A stretch of DNA of 64,000 bases from a bacterium (GCA_024742755.1 JANSXW010000010.1:1-64000); one strand, 5' to 3'; numbered from the stretch's first letter, positions 1 to 9,106 are shown. A program made the numbers and translations. The notes: a model not told the origin generated them from the sequence alone.

Positions 1-140
1 CTGTCCGCCGTACTTAGGTACTAAGGCAGGCGGGGGCGGATGTTCCCGCGCATAGCAGCGCTACGTAAGGGGTTATCCAACGAAGAGTAGCCTCAAAAGT
101 CGCCGCAGGCAACCCCTAGTTTTAGCCTTGACAGACCACT
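1..140. other. GC-rich stretch with nested inverted repeats
   Basis: No gene is seen here. The stretch is rich in short complementary segments: CTGTC at 1-5 with GACAG near 130-134, GCGGG with CCCGC around 31-49, and AGGGGTT near 67-73 with AACCCCT near 111-117. The pairs nest, so a folded RNA or the trailing structure of an upstream transcript is possible. I could not match it to a known RNA family (it does not look like tmRNA, RNase P, SRP or a cobalamin riboswitch), so this is only a note on visible structure. Confidence 0.25.
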
Positions 141-201
141 AAAAGTGAGGATGCACCGTACATTTGCAAATTTTACAAACCATTGATGGGGTTGACGCTT
201 T

Positions 202-229
202 TTTGATCAACCCTCCAGGGTTACCTTTG
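202..229 (+). promoter_or_regulatory. Putative promoter of lpdA (Bacteroidota type)
   Basis: TTTG at 202-205 is followed after 16 bases by TACCTTTG at 222-229. This matches the Bacteroidota sigma-A pattern of a -33 TTTG and a -7 TAnnTTTG. It lies about 50 bases upstream of the lpdA ATG at 281. Confidence 0.55.
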
Positions 230-280
230 GTATTAGAAGTGCTATGTTAGCATCTCTATTCATTGATAAAAAACGACGCC

Positions 281-1684
281 ATGAAATACGATGTTACCGT
301 GATCGGCTCCGGGCCGGGCGGTTATGTGGCAGCCATCCGGGCTGCACAGTTAGGAAAGAAGACAGCCATCATCGAGCGCTACAACAGCCTCGGTGGCACC
401 TGCCTCAATGTGGGGTGCATTCCTTCCAAGGCCCTGCTAGACTCCTCTGAGCACTACCACAATGCCAGGGAAAAATTTGAGGAGCACGGCATTGAGCTCA
501 AGAGCCTCAAGGTCAATATGCCGCAAATGATCAACCGCAAAAATGAAGTGGTTGCCCAAACGGTCAAAGGCGTGGAGTTCCTGATGAAGAAGAACAAAAT
601 CGACGTTTACCACGGGCATGGCTCTTTTGTGGACAAGAATACCGTTAGCATTGCGAAAGAAGATGGCTCGAAGGAGGAAATCACCTCTGACAAGATCATC
701 ATCGCAACGGGCTCCAAGCCCATCGTGCCCGCCGCGTTCAACTACGACAAAGAGCGGGTCATCACCTCTACCGAAGCCCTCAATATCGATGAGGTGCCTA
801 AGCGCATGGTACTGGTGGGCGGTGGCGTCATCGGGCTGGAACTGGGCTCTGTTTTTGCCCGCCTCGGCACCGAAGTGGAAGTGGTGGAGTTCATGGACCG
901 CATCCTGCCCACTATGGACAAGGACTGCGGCAAAGAGCTGATGCGCGCGCTGAAGAAAACCGGTGTGAAGTTCCACCTCAAGCATAAGGTGAGCGACGTC
1001 AAGGTCAACAAAAAGAGCGTAACCGTCACGGTGGAGAAGCGGGATTCCGAAGAAAGCTTCACCATTAATGCGGACTACTGCCTGGTCGCTATTGGCCGCC
1101 ACGCGTACACCGACAAGCTGGGGCTCGAAAACGTAGGCATCACTACCGACGACCGCGGCCGTATTGAGGTGGACGACCACCTGAAGACCAACGTAGACAA
1201 CATCTACGCCATTGGTGATGTCATCCGCGGGGCTATGCTCGCCCACAAAGCCGAAGAGGAAGGCGTATTCGTTGCCGAAGTCATTGCCGGTGAAAAGCCG
1301 CACATCGACTACAACCTCATCCCGGGCGTGGTGTATACCTGGCCGGAGGTGGCAAGCGTTGGCCAAACCGAGGAACAGCTCAAGGAAGCGGGCATACCCT
1401 ACAAGTCCGGCAAATTCCCATTCAAGGCACTGGGCCGGGCACGGGCAAGCACCGACACCGAGGGTATGGTGAAAATCCTGGCCCACAAGGAGACCGACGA
1501 GGTTCTTGGCGTGCATATGGTCGGCCCACGTACCGCCGACATGATTGCCGAAGCGGTGACGGCTATGGAATTCCGGGCGTCCGCTGAGGACATCGCACGG
1601 ATGAGCCACGCGCACCCCACTTACACCGAAGCAACTAAGGAAGCGGCACTGGCAGCTACGGCTGACCGGGCGTTGCATGTATAA
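281..1684 (+). CDS. lpdA: Dihydrolipoyl dehydrogenase (E3)
   Basis: FAD-dependent oxidoreductase that reoxidises dihydrolipoamide of the 2-oxoacid dehydrogenase complexes with NAD+, in the cytoplasm. Visible features are the N-terminal FAD dinucleotide motif GSGPGG (residues 9-14), the redox-active disulfide in GGTCLNVGCIPSK (Cys41 and Cys46), a second NAD-binding GGGVIGLE motif, and the C-terminal catalytic HAHPTYTE segment in which the His-Glu pair of the partner subunit sits. At 467 residues it has the usual family length. An in-frame TTG at 263 would add six residues, but the ATG at 281 begins exactly where the family starts (MKYDVTVIG). It is monocistronic here, with its own promoter and a hairpin terminator. 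Identification is firm; which dehydrogenase complex it serves cannot be read from this window. Confidence 0.97.
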   Translation: MKYDVTVIGSGPGGYVAAIRAAQLGKKTAIIERYNSLGGTCLNVGCIPSKALLDSSEHYHNAREKFEEHGIELKSLKVNMPQMINRKNEVVAQTVKGVEFLMKKNKIDVYHGHGSFVDKNTVSIAKEDGSKEEITSDKIIIATGSKPIVPAAFNYDKERVITSTEALNIDEVPKRMVLVGGGVIGLELGSVFARLGTEVEVVEFMDRILPTMDKDCGKELMRALKKTGVKFHLKHKVSDVKVNKKSVTVTVEKRDSEESFTINADYCLVAIGRHAYTDKLGLENVGITTDDRGRIEVDDHLKTNVDNIYAIGDVIRGAMLAHKAEEEGVFVAEVIAGEKPHIDYNLIPGVVYTWPEVASVGQTEEQLKEAGIPYKSGKFPFKALGRARASTDTEGMVKILAHKETDEVLGVHMVGPRTADMIAEAVTAMEFRASAEDIARMSHAHPTYTEATKEAALAATADRALHV

Positions 1685-1705
1685 TTCCTTCCGATCAGAT
1701 ACTAG

Positions 1706-1746
1706 GAGCGGGAGCAGGCATAGCGTGCCTGTTCCCGCTTTTCTTT
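1706..1746 (+). terminator. Rho-independent terminator after lpdA
   Basis: A 13-bp stem (GCGGGAGCAGGCA paired with TGCCTGTTCCCGC, one G-T mismatch) with a 5-base loop is followed by TTTTCTTTT. It starts about 22 bases after the lpdA stop codon. Confidence 0.8.
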
Positions 1747-1937
1747 TGGCAGGGCCTGAAAGTCTGGAGCGTTTATAACAAATTGCGCTTTTTGAATAGC
1801 CTGGCAGCATTTGCTGTTTGCCTCTTGGATAAGCTGGAGCAAAGCGGGAAGCTCTACCCCGGCAGGCACAGTCTTTAGCCTATGCCTAAACCCCACCCTC
1901 ACTTAATCTGTTAGACATTCATCTAATCAATAAGACC

Positions 1938-3140
1938 ATGATCGATATACAGGAGGCCACACAGCTGGTCCTCGGCCGCAAACGGGATTTTGGCACAGAA
2001 AAACTGCCCCTTGAGCAATGCAGCGGGCGCATATTGCGGCAGGATATTCGTGCCGACCGCGACTTCCCCCCTTTCACCCGGGTTACAATGGACGGCATAG
2101 CCATTCAATGGGCCGCGTATGAAAAGGGGCAACGCCGCTTTACTGTGGAGGGCATACAGGCCGCCGGCAGCCCGCAGCTGAAACTCAAAGATGCTGGCCA
2201 TTGCCTGGAGGTGATGACCGGAGCCACTTTGCCGCACAACACAGACACGGTCATCCGCTACGAAGACCTTCAAATGGAAGGCGGGCAGGCGCAAATCATT
2301 CCGGATGCCAAAGTCAAAGCGTACCAAAATGCGCACGGACAGGGGACCGACCGTAAGGCAGGCGATCTGGTGGTAGCCTCCGGTGCCGTGCTGTCTCCGG
2401 CTGAGATTGGCGTTGCGGCTACGGTAGGGCTGCCCGAGCTGGAAGTCGCCCGCATGCCCAAAGCCGTGATTGTGTCCACCGGAGATGAGCTCGTGCCGGT
2501 GGCAAGCACGCCGGAGCCCCACCAAATCCGGACCTCCAATTCCCACACCATACAGATGGCGCTGTCCCGCTGGGGTGTCCCCGCAGACCGTCTCCACATT
2601 GACGATGAGCTGGAAGCCACAAAGGCAGCACTGGCAGACTGTATCCGAAACTACGATATCATTCTGCTGAGTGGTGGCGTCTCCAAAGGCAAGTACGATT
2701 ATGTGCCGGCCGCACTGGAAGCGCTTGGCGCAAAGAAACATTTCCACAAAGTAAAACAGCGCCCCGGCAAGCCGTTCTGGTTTGGGGAAGTGGAAGGGCA
2801 ATGCACCATTTTTGCACTGCCGGGCAACCCCGTCTCCTCCTTCATGTGCACACAGCGCTACGTGCGCCCCTGGCTGCGCGTCAGTCTGGGGCTGGAGCCT
2901 ATGGGTTATGCTCATGCCGTACTGGCGGAGGCTTTCCACTTCAAGCCCGACCTGACGTATTTCCTGCAGGTCAAAACGCACTACGATCCCGCTAACGGCC
3001 GCCTCATGGCTCAGCCCGTGGAAGGCCGCGGCTCCGGCGACCTGGCCAACCTTGCGGATGCTGATGCGTTCCTGGAATTGCCCCGTGGGCGCAACGACTT
3101 TGCCGCCGGGGAAGTCTTCCCACTCCTTTTTTACCGCTAA
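1938..3140 (+). CDS. moeA: Molybdopterin molybdotransferase MoeA
   Basis: Inserts molybdate into adenylated molybdopterin, the last step of molybdenum cofactor synthesis. The 400-residue protein has the family's usual length and domain order: an N-terminal RVTMDGIA segment, the MTGATLP motif of the central domain, the MoCF/MogA-like domain with STGDE and SGGVSKGKYDYV, then RPGKPFWFG and the LPGNPVSSF motif, and a C-terminal barrel domain. It is the first gene of a tight plus-strand molybdenum operon (12-base gap to moaC). The A/T-rich leader before the ATG holds no clear consensus promoter. Confidence 0.95.
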   Translation: MIDIQEATQLVLGRKRDFGTEKLPLEQCSGRILRQDIRADRDFPPFTRVTMDGIAIQWAAYEKGQRRFTVEGIQAAGSPQLKLKDAGHCLEVMTGATLPHNTDTVIRYEDLQMEGGQAQIIPDAKVKAYQNAHGQGTDRKAGDLVVASGAVLSPAEIGVAATVGLPELEVARMPKAVIVSTGDELVPVASTPEPHQIRTSNSHTIQMALSRWGVPADRLHIDDELEATKAALADCIRNYDIILLSGGVSKGKYDYVPAALEALGAKKHFHKVKQRPGKPFWFGEVEGQCTIFALPGNPVSSFMCTQRYVRPWLRVSLGLEPMGYAHAVLAEAFHFKPDLTYFLQVKTHYDPANGRLMAQPVEGRGSGDLANLADADAFLELPRGRNDFAAGEVFPLLFYR

Positions 3141-3152
3141 ACCATTACAACG

Positions 3153-3632
3153 ATGAGCACATTCACCCACCTCGATGCCGAAGGCAATCCAAATATGGTG
3201 GACGTTGGCACAAAAAAAGTCAGCCGCCGCACCGCCCGCGCCCGTTCCATAGTCGTGCTGGGCAATGAGATCATGGATCAGCTGGAGGGGCAGGAACTGC
3301 ACACGAAGAAAGGGCCCGTGTTCCAGACCGCTATCCTGGCCGGCATCATGGCCTCCAAAAAAACAGGTGAGCTTATCCCCCTCTGCCATCCGCTGGGGCT
3401 GGACAACTGCGAGGTCCATATACAGGTGAATGAGCAGCGCGAAGTGGTCATCGACTGCACGGCCCGCATCACCGCCAAGACAGGCGTAGAGATGGAAGCC
3501 CTGACCGGCGCTACCGTAGCCGCCCTCACGGTATATGACATGTGCAAGGCATTCTCCCATGATATCGTCATCAAAGAGACCAAGCTCATGGAAAAGACCG
3601 GCGGAAAGCGGGATTTTAAGCGCCCCGGGTAA
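3153..3632 (+). CDS. moaC: Cyclic pyranopterin monophosphate synthase MoaC
   Basis: Converts the MoaA product (3',8-cyclo-GTP) to cyclic pyranopterin monophosphate in molybdenum cofactor biosynthesis. The hallmarks are MVDVGTKKVSRRTARA near the N-terminus, the KKTGELIPLCHPL motif containing the active-site Lys/His region, and MEALTGATVAALTVYDMCKA near the C-terminus. At 159 residues it is full length. It lies 12 bases downstream of moeA. moaA, moaE and moaD are not in this window, so the rest of the pathway must be encoded elsewhere. Confidence 0.96.
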   Translation: MSTFTHLDAEGNPNMVDVGTKKVSRRTARARSIVVLGNEIMDQLEGQELHTKKGPVFQTAILAGIMASKKTGELIPLCHPLGLDNCEVHIQVNEQREVVIDCTARITAKTGVEMEALTGATVAALTVYDMCKAFSHDIVIKETKLMEKTGGKRDFKRPG

Positions 3633-3705
3633 TTGGGGTTTGCTACGCTTTTACTACATTGAGCATTGCGAATTTTGAAACCGGCAGTTTACAAACCACT
3701 ATGTC

Positions 3706-4869
3706 ATGGCCAATTCAGAGAAGAAGCACCAGAAACACAACAAGCTTGCCCGCCCGGCAATAGGGCAGTTCCACCGCAATGAGTGGGCCATACTGGGCAC
3801 GCCCTGTGGCAATATTCAGCAGCTGGCCTATGCCATTATCGACCGCCTGAGCGAGGTGTACAACGTCGGCTACGTGGATGCCGATCATGCCCACGGTGAC
3901 GACGAGCCCTCCTACGACGGGGCGATGGCCCACGGTGCCTGCCTGAATTATACGGACAAAATCCACTATCACCGCTTTGATCAGCAGGCCGAGCTGGGCA
4001 CGCATCAGTTCCGGTGGCGCTTCAACGATCAGGATGCGGTCATCGTCAATGGCAACCACTTCAAAGCCAAGCGGCAGATTGTGGTCATTGACCCCCGAAA
4101 AGAAGATTCGCTCCGGCGCAAGCTCGACCGGCTGACCGATGTGCGGCTGGTGCTGCTGGCGGAGGGTGTAAAAGAGCCCTACCCCTGGCTGCGGGAAGCT
4201 CTGGAAGGCTTCAGCAACATACCGCAAATGAAGCTGGAGGACCATGCCGGCATCCCGCTTTTTGTTGAAAAAGAGCTTAATGCCTCTGCCCCGCCCCTGT
4301 ACGGACTGGTGCTGGCCGGCGGCAAAAGCGAGCGCATGGGCGAAGACAAGGGCCTGATTGAGTACCACGGCCGCCCCCAGCGTGACCACGTTGCCGGCCT
4401 TATCGGGCATTACTGCAAAGAAACCTTTCTTTCCTGCCGCCCCGATCAGGCAGAAGCGTTGAAAAATCCCCTTACCGACACCTTCACCGGGCTGGGGCCC
4501 TTCGGTGGCCTACTCTCCGCCTTCCGGCAAAATCCGGATGCAGCCTGGCTGGTGGTCGCCTGTGACCTGCCCCTGTTGGATGACGCCACGCTTTCCCAAC
4601 TGGTCGGCTACCGCAATGTGTCCAAAGCAGCGACCGCATTCAACAGCCCGGTTACCGAGTTTCCGGAGCCCCTGATCACGATCTGGGAGCCCCGCGCTTA
4701 TCCTATTTTGCTGCAATTCCTGGCCCAGGGCTACTCCTGTCCGCGCAAGGTCCTCATCAACTCCAGTGTGGAACTGCTGGATGCCGAAAACCCGGAGGCG
4801 CTGCGGAACGTCAACAGCCCGGAAGAGCGGGAGGAAGTCCTCAACATCATCAAAGAAAAGACCGCATAG
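3706..4869 (+). CDS. mobA: MobB-like/MobA fusion: molybdenum cofactor guanylyltransferase
   Basis: The C-terminal half (about residues 195-387) is a MobA-type nucleotidyltransferase with LVLAGGKSERMGEDKG, the signature that binds GTP to make molybdopterin guanine dinucleotide, followed by GLGPFGGLLSA and a VACDLPLL metal-binding segment. The N-terminal half (about residues 25-190) resembles MobB in layout (GTPCGNIQQLAYAI, then YVDADHAHGD). Its P-loop lacks the GKT/S residues, so GTP binding by that half is doubtful. The gene follows moaC by 73 bases and abuts modB directly (TAG then ATG), which places it in the molybdenum operon. The fused architecture is inferred from motifs, not from an alignment. 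Confidence 0.88.
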   Translation: MANSEKKHQKHNKLARPAIGQFHRNEWAILGTPCGNIQQLAYAIIDRLSEVYNVGYVDADHAHGDDEPSYDGAMAHGACLNYTDKIHYHRFDQQAELGTHQFRWRFNDQDAVIVNGNHFKAKRQIVVIDPRKEDSLRRKLDRLTDVRLVLLAEGVKEPYPWLREALEGFSNIPQMKLEDHAGIPLFVEKELNASAPPLYGLVLAGGKSERMGEDKGLIEYHGRPQRDHVAGLIGHYCKETFLSCRPDQAEALKNPLTDTFTGLGPFGGLLSAFRQNPDAAWLVVACDLPLLDDATLSQLVGYRNVSKAATAFNSPVTEFPEPLITIWEPRAYPILLQFLAQGYSCPRKVLINSSVELLDAENPEALRNVNSPEEREEVLNIIKEKTA

Positions 4870-5544
4870 ATGGACAGCGGATTTGCGCAAACCCTGTTGC
4901 TCACCTTTCAGTTGGCGGCGGTTACGACTGTGCTGCTGCTGTTCATAGGGGTGCCGCTTGCTTTTTTGCTGTCCCGCACCCAGAGCCGTTTCAAACCTAT
5001 TCTGGAAGCCCTCATCAGCATGCCGCTGGTGCTGCCGCCTACCGTCCTCGGCTTTTACCTGCTGCTGGCTTTCAGCCCACGCTCGGCACTGGGCAACTGG
5101 CTGGTGGAAACGGCCAATATCCGCCTGGTGTTTTCCTTTGCCGGGCTGGTCATTGGTTCGCTGATCTACAGCCTGCCCTTCATGGTGCAGCCCATTCAGT
5201 CAGGGTTTGAAAGCCTGCCAAAGCACTTGCGGGAGGCCTCCTACAGCCTCGGCAAGTCGGTCTGGCAAACCCTGCTGCGGGTGGAGCTGCCAAATATTAA
5301 GCCGGCGGTACTGACCGGTATTGTGCTCGCCTTTGCCCACACCGTAGGCGAATTTGGCGTCATCCTGATGATCGGGGGCAACATCCCCGGAGAGACCCGG
5401 GTGGCCTCCATCGCTATTTACGATGAAGTGGAAGCGCTGAACTATGGGATGGCCAATCGGTACGCGCTGGTGCTGGTCCTTTTTGCCTTTACCATCCTGG
5501 CCCTTGTTTACACCATCAACCGCCGAATGCTCCGAACGGCATAG
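4870..5544 (+). CDS. modB: Molybdate ABC transporter permease ModB
   Basis: Inner-membrane permease for molybdate import. The 224-residue protein has about five hydrophobic segments and the cytoplasmic EAA loop (EASYSLGKSVWQTLLRVELP followed by GEFG), which docks onto the ATPase. The PLVLPPTVLGFYLL segment is typical of ModB/CysT permeases. It starts immediately after the mobA stop and is 3 bases from modC, so the three genes are surely co-transcribed. No periplasmic binding protein (modA) is found in the window. Confidence 0.94.
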   Translation: MDSGFAQTLLLTFQLAAVTTVLLLFIGVPLAFLLSRTQSRFKPILEALISMPLVLPPTVLGFYLLLAFSPRSALGNWLVETANIRLVFSFAGLVIGSLIYSLPFMVQPIQSGFESLPKHLREASYSLGKSVWQTLLRVELPNIKPAVLTGIVLAFAHTVGEFGVILMIGGNIPGETRVASIAIYDEVEALNYGMANRYALVLVLFAFTILALVYTINRRMLRTA

Positions 5545-5547
5545 CCT

Positions 5548-6420
5548 ATGATTCAAACCTCACTGCGCAAAGCCCTGCACGCGGCGACCGGCCCCATGAC
5601 CCTGGACATCCAACTGGATATTCTGACCGGGGAATTCCTGGCCATTACCGGGGCTTCGGGGAGTGGGAAGACCACCCTGCTGCGCCTCCTCGCCGGACTG
5701 GAAAAGCCCGAGGAAGGCCGCATTTTGGTGGATGGCGCGGTTTGGCTGGACTCCGCCCGGGGCATCCAACTGCCCATACAGGAACGAAAAGTTGGGCTGG
5801 TTTTTCAGGAATATGCCCTCTTCCCCAATATGACGGTGCGCGAAAACCTGGAATACGGGCTGGGCAAAGGGCAGTCGAAAGCCATCATAGATGAGCTGAT
5901 TGGCATCACAGAACTGGAGCAACTGCTCGGCCGTTATCCGTCCAAATTATCAGGCGGGCAGCAACAGCGGGTCGCCCTGGCCCGGGCGCTGGTCCGCCGC
6001 CCCAAGCTCCTCCTGCTGGACGAACCGCTTTCTGCCCTCGATAGCCGTATGCGGGAGCGGCTGCAGAACTACATCCTGCAGGCCCATCAGGCCTTCTCGC
6101 TCACCACCCTGCTCGTCAGCCACGACCACCGGGAAATTTTCAAGCTTGCCGACCGGGTCATTTCCCTCAAGCATGGCAAAATTTCTCAGCCGGACCTGCC
6201 GGAAACGGTGCAGTATGCGAATGTCAGCGATGGCACGTTCAGGCTGAGCGGAGAGGTGCTGCAACTGGAAGAAGCCGGCAGCGGGTTTTCCGTCAGCGTG
6301 CTTGTAGGCACTAATGTCTTGCGCGTACCAGCTACGATGGAAGACCTCCGGCGGCTGCAGCCCGGCGACCGGGTAGAGGTCCTGGTAGATGCACAGCACG
6401 CAATGTTGATTAAAACCTGA
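5548..6420 (+). CDS. modC: Molybdate ABC transporter ATP-binding protein ModC
   Basis: ATPase subunit of the molybdate importer. It has Walker A GASGSGKTTLL (about residues 36-46), Q-loop VFQEYALFP, signature LSGGQQQRVALARAL, Walker B LLLLDEPLSALD and the switch histidine in LLVSHDH. After about residue 225 there is a shorter C-terminal part that fits a TOBE/Mop-type molybdate-sensing domain. At 290 residues it is shorter than E. coli ModC, with room for a single Mop-like repeat. It is the last gene of the moeA-modC operon. Confidence 0.92.
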   Translation: MIQTSLRKALHAATGPMTLDIQLDILTGEFLAITGASGSGKTTLLRLLAGLEKPEEGRILVDGAVWLDSARGIQLPIQERKVGLVFQEYALFPNMTVRENLEYGLGKGQSKAIIDELIGITELEQLLGRYPSKLSGGQQQRVALARALVRRPKLLLLDEPLSALDSRMRERLQNYILQAHQAFSLTTLLVSHDHREIFKLADRVISLKHGKISQPDLPETVQYANVSDGTFRLSGEVLQLEEAGSGFSVSVLVGTNVLRVPATMEDLRRLQPGDRVEVLVDAQHAMLIKT

Positions 6421-6817
6421 TGGCGTGTGACAAGCCCTCTTAAAAACCTCTCTTTCTGATTTTATTTTCCATATAAAAAATCTACATTTGTGGAGCATAC
6501 AATCAGCAATCGAGCTTAAGCATTTGTAACTTTTAAAATGCTTAACCGTAATTAGTCTATCCATCGCCGCTACTCTTACAGACTAAACCACCCCATTCCA
6601 AGCCTACAAAACTTAGGTAGTGAAACAGATGATGCACAGCTGCCCAAAAAACAGGTGACCTCCCCCCGTTACCCCCTGTACCGTAATTCCATTAACTAAC
6701 TACTTTGCTAAAGTAAGCTGATCACCTATGCAAAGAACTCAAACTCCCAAACTCAACCGGTTTCTTCCCCTTCTGCATGTTGCCAGCCTTAGCAAAGGCA
6801 CAACACTTTTCAACACT
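6421..6817. other. Intergenic region between modC and the OmpA gene
   Basis: About 400 bases without a convincing gene. TACATTTG at 6483-6490 is an exact -7 box of the Bacteroidota type, but no good -33 partner is seen. A long leader would result if it serves the OmpA gene at 6818. An in-frame ATG at 6728 would extend the downstream protein by 30 residues ahead of its signal peptide, and I reject it. Confidence 0.3.
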
Positions 6818-8965
6818 ATGAAACATTTTTTCTTTTTAAAAGCACTAATCATGGGTGCCTGTTTGGTGGCTGTTTTGCAGCTGCCGGCACAGGAAGCACC
6901 CCACAACGAAGCCACACCCGAAGCAGCACTCGCCGTCCACAATTATGCGCCCTGGGAAGTGGGGCTGTTTGCCGGGGCTGCGAATGCTTACGGCGATCTT
7001 GTCGACACCCGCTTTATTCAATTCAACCGCACCAACCTGGCTTACGGCGGCTTCCTCCGTTACAATGCCAGCCGCAATCTGAGTATCCGTGCCAGCTACC
7101 TTCGCGGCAAGCTGGAAGGGTCTGATATGGATTCTGAGGAACTTTCGCAGCGCGGGCTCAGCTTTGAGTCTACGATCAACGAAATCGCAGTCGTCGGGCA
7201 GTGGGATTTCTGGGGCCACAAACGGTACAACGACCGGGGCGGGTTCAGCCGGACCATCTCGCCCTATGCCTTCGCCGGGTTTGGCGTGGGCATGACAGAC
7301 CTCAATACCGATTATTCCAGCGTGATGGGAGACCCTGCCATGGAAGCAAAGGCTGCACGGGACCAGCAAAACACCAAAAGTACACAGATAGCCTTCCCGC
7401 TTGGTGTGGGTGTCAACATGGACCTGAGCGAGCGTTTGCTATTCTCTGTCGAGTTTGGCTTCCGCCCTGTCTTCAACGACTACCTCGACGGCGTAAGTGC
7501 TGTTGGCAACCCCAACCGCAACGACTGGTACAGCATGGCCGGTGCCAGCATGGCGTACCGGATGACGGGACAGGACAAGGACCGGGATGGCTTTCCGGAC
7601 CACAAAGACCCCTGCCCCGACAGCTGGGGCTCCAAAGAGCACCTGGGGTGCCCGGATAGCGATGGGGATGGTATCGCAGACCGCCTGGATGATTGCCCGG
7701 ATATGGAAGGCCCGGGAGCCACGAAGGGGTGCCCCGATATGGACCAAGACGGTGTCCCCGATCATGAAGACGAATGCCCGGGCATCCCCGGCTCCAAAGC
7801 GACCAACGGCTGTGCCGACTCCGATGGAGATGGCATACTGGATTCCGTGGATGAGTGCCCGACCGTCGCTGGCGTGGCTCAGTTCAATGGCTGCCGGGAT
7901 ACCGATGGGGATGGGCTGACCGATTCCAAAGACCGCTGCCCGTATGAGAAAGGCCCTGCTGATGCCGATGGCTGCCCTCCCCCGGCAGACCCCAACGATC
8001 CAACAGTTGACAGTGACGGAGATGGCATACCTAATATCAAAGACGACTGCCCATTCCTGCCCGGCGATCCGAACCTGAATGGATGCCGGGACCTCGACCA
8101 GGACGGCATTGCCGATCAGGATGACCAATGCCCCTATGAGAAGGGCAGGCCGGAGCACAACGGCTGTCCGGACCCCAATGATACCAACCTGGACTCGGAT
8201 GGCGATGGCATTGCCAATGCTGAAGACCAGTGCCCGACTATTCCAGGCACCGAAGCCTTCAATGGCTGCCGGGATAGCGACGGGGACGGCATTGGGGATG
8301 ACCAAGACAAATGCCCGGATGAGGCAGGGCTGTCGAAGTACGAAGGTTGCCCAACGCCCGACCGGGACAAGGATGGCTTCCTCGATGCGGAAGACCGTTG
8401 CCCGGACCAACCTGGCACCATCCGGGGGTGCCCGGATACCGATGGCGATGGCTATGCCGACCACGAGGACCTTTGCCCCGAGAAGCCCGGTGAGGCAAAA
8501 GGATGCCCCGACTCGGATGAAGACGGCCTGACCGACGATATCGACGATTGCCCGCAGTTAGCCGGGCCGAAGAGCCGTCAGGGCTGCCCCGAGCTCACTG
8601 CGGCAGACAAGCAGGTACTCAAAACTGCGGTAGACAACGTGAGTTTCAATCAAGGGAGCTACAGCCTGCTGAGTTCTTCTCATCAGACCCTGGACCTCGT
8701 CGCCCAACTGATGCAGCGTTACCCCACTTACCACCTTAAGATTGAGGGGCACACCGACAATCAGGGCAACCCACAGGCGAACAAGCAGCTGTCTCAGCTC
8801 CGTGCCAAAGCCTGCATGGAATACCTGCAACAGCAAGGCATTAGCCCGGACCGAATGACCTACGAAGGCTACGGAGGCGAAAAGCCCAGGGCTACGAACG
8901 ACACCCAATCCGGCCGCCGCCGCAACCGCCGGGTAGAGTTCGACCTTTTTGATCCGAAAAATTAA
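6818..8965 (+). CDS. OmpA family protein with thrombospondin type-3 calcium-binding repeats
   Basis: Predicted outer-membrane protein that anchors to peptidoglycan. Domain order: signal peptide (MKHFFFLKALIMGACLVAVL, cleaved after PAQ); an N-terminal part of about 240 residues with alternating aromatic/glycine-rich strands that fits a small beta-barrel; more than ten Asp-rich TSP3 repeats of the DxDGDGxxDxxDxCP type, which bind calcium and form a rigid stalk; and a C-terminal OmpA domain with the peptidoglycan-binding IEGHTDNQGNP and RRRNRRVEF motifs. The start was chosen at 6818 because it begins the signal peptide; upstream in-frame ATGs give a non-secretory leader. The gene stands alone, with a hairpin just after the stop. 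The TSP3-OmpA layout is common in Bacteroidota. Confidence 0.92.
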   Translation: MKHFFFLKALIMGACLVAVLQLPAQEAPHNEATPEAALAVHNYAPWEVGLFAGAANAYGDLVDTRFIQFNRTNLAYGGFLRYNASRNLSIRASYLRGKLEGSDMDSEELSQRGLSFESTINEIAVVGQWDFWGHKRYNDRGGFSRTISPYAFAGFGVGMTDLNTDYSSVMGDPAMEAKAARDQQNTKSTQIAFPLGVGVNMDLSERLLFSVEFGFRPVFNDYLDGVSAVGNPNRNDWYSMAGASMAYRMTGQDKDRDGFPDHKDPCPDSWGSKEHLGCPDSDGDGIADRLDDCPDMEGPGATKGCPDMDQDGVPDHEDECPGIPGSKATNGCADSDGDGILDSVDECPTVAGVAQFNGCRDTDGDGLTDSKDRCPYEKGPADADGCPPPADPNDPTVDSDGDGIPNIKDDCPFLPGDPNLNGCRDLDQDGIADQDDQCPYEKGRPEHNGCPDPNDTNLDSDGDGIANAEDQCPTIPGTEAFNGCRDSDGDGIGDDQDKCPDEAGLSKYEGCPTPDRDKDGFLDAEDRCPDQPGTIRGCPDTDGDGYADHEDLCPEKPGEAKGCPDSDEDGLTDDIDDCPQLAGPKSRQGCPELTAADKQVLKTAVDNVSFNQGSYSLLSSSHQTLDLVAQLMQRYPTYHLKIEGHTDNQGNPQANKQLSQLRAKACMEYLQQQGISPDRMTYEGYGGEKPRATNDTQSGRRRNRRVEFDLFDPKN

Positions 8966-8987
8966 GCCCCGTTAGAGGCTATGATAG

Positions 8988-9027
8988 CAGCCCGCTTTGG
9001 CCCGTGCCAGGGCGGGCTGTTGTGTTT
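8988..9027 (+). terminator. Hairpin terminator after the OmpA gene
   Basis: CAGCCCGC at 8988-8995 pairs with GCGGGCTG at 9012-9019, followed by a weak T-rich tract (TTGTGTTT). It lies 23 bases after the stop codon. Confidence 0.6.
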
Positions 9028-9049
9028 ACCGTTCTTATCCGTAAGTTTG
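9020..9049 (+). promoter_or_regulatory. Putative promoter of mnmE
   Basis: TTG at 9020-9022 is followed after 19 bases by TAAGTTTG at 9042-9049, an exact -7 TAnnTTTG box. The predicted 5' leader to the ATG at 9107 is about 50 bases. The -33 element overlaps the upstream hairpin. Confidence 0.5.
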
Positions 9050-9106
9050 CCAGAGCGCCAACCCAAATCGACCGTCTGCTGTTGTTGAAATCAAACAGTC
9101 CCATTC

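Noticed and set aside
437..1810. Long minus-strand open frame opposite lpdA
   Set aside because: Shadow of lpdA; the lpdA frame has a full set of family motifs and this one has none.
1702..1902. Minus-strand reading frame of 66 codons after lpdA
   Set aside because: Protein-like composition, but it overlaps the lpdA terminator, has no visible promoter or homology I recognise, and is too short to support.
7439..8464. Minus-strand frame with regular repeats opposite the OmpA gene, and the repeat array as a possible CRISPR
   Set aside because: The periodicity is that of the coding TSP3 repeats (Asp-rich codons). Units vary and there are no constant repeats with unique spacers, so it is neither a gene nor a CRISPR array.
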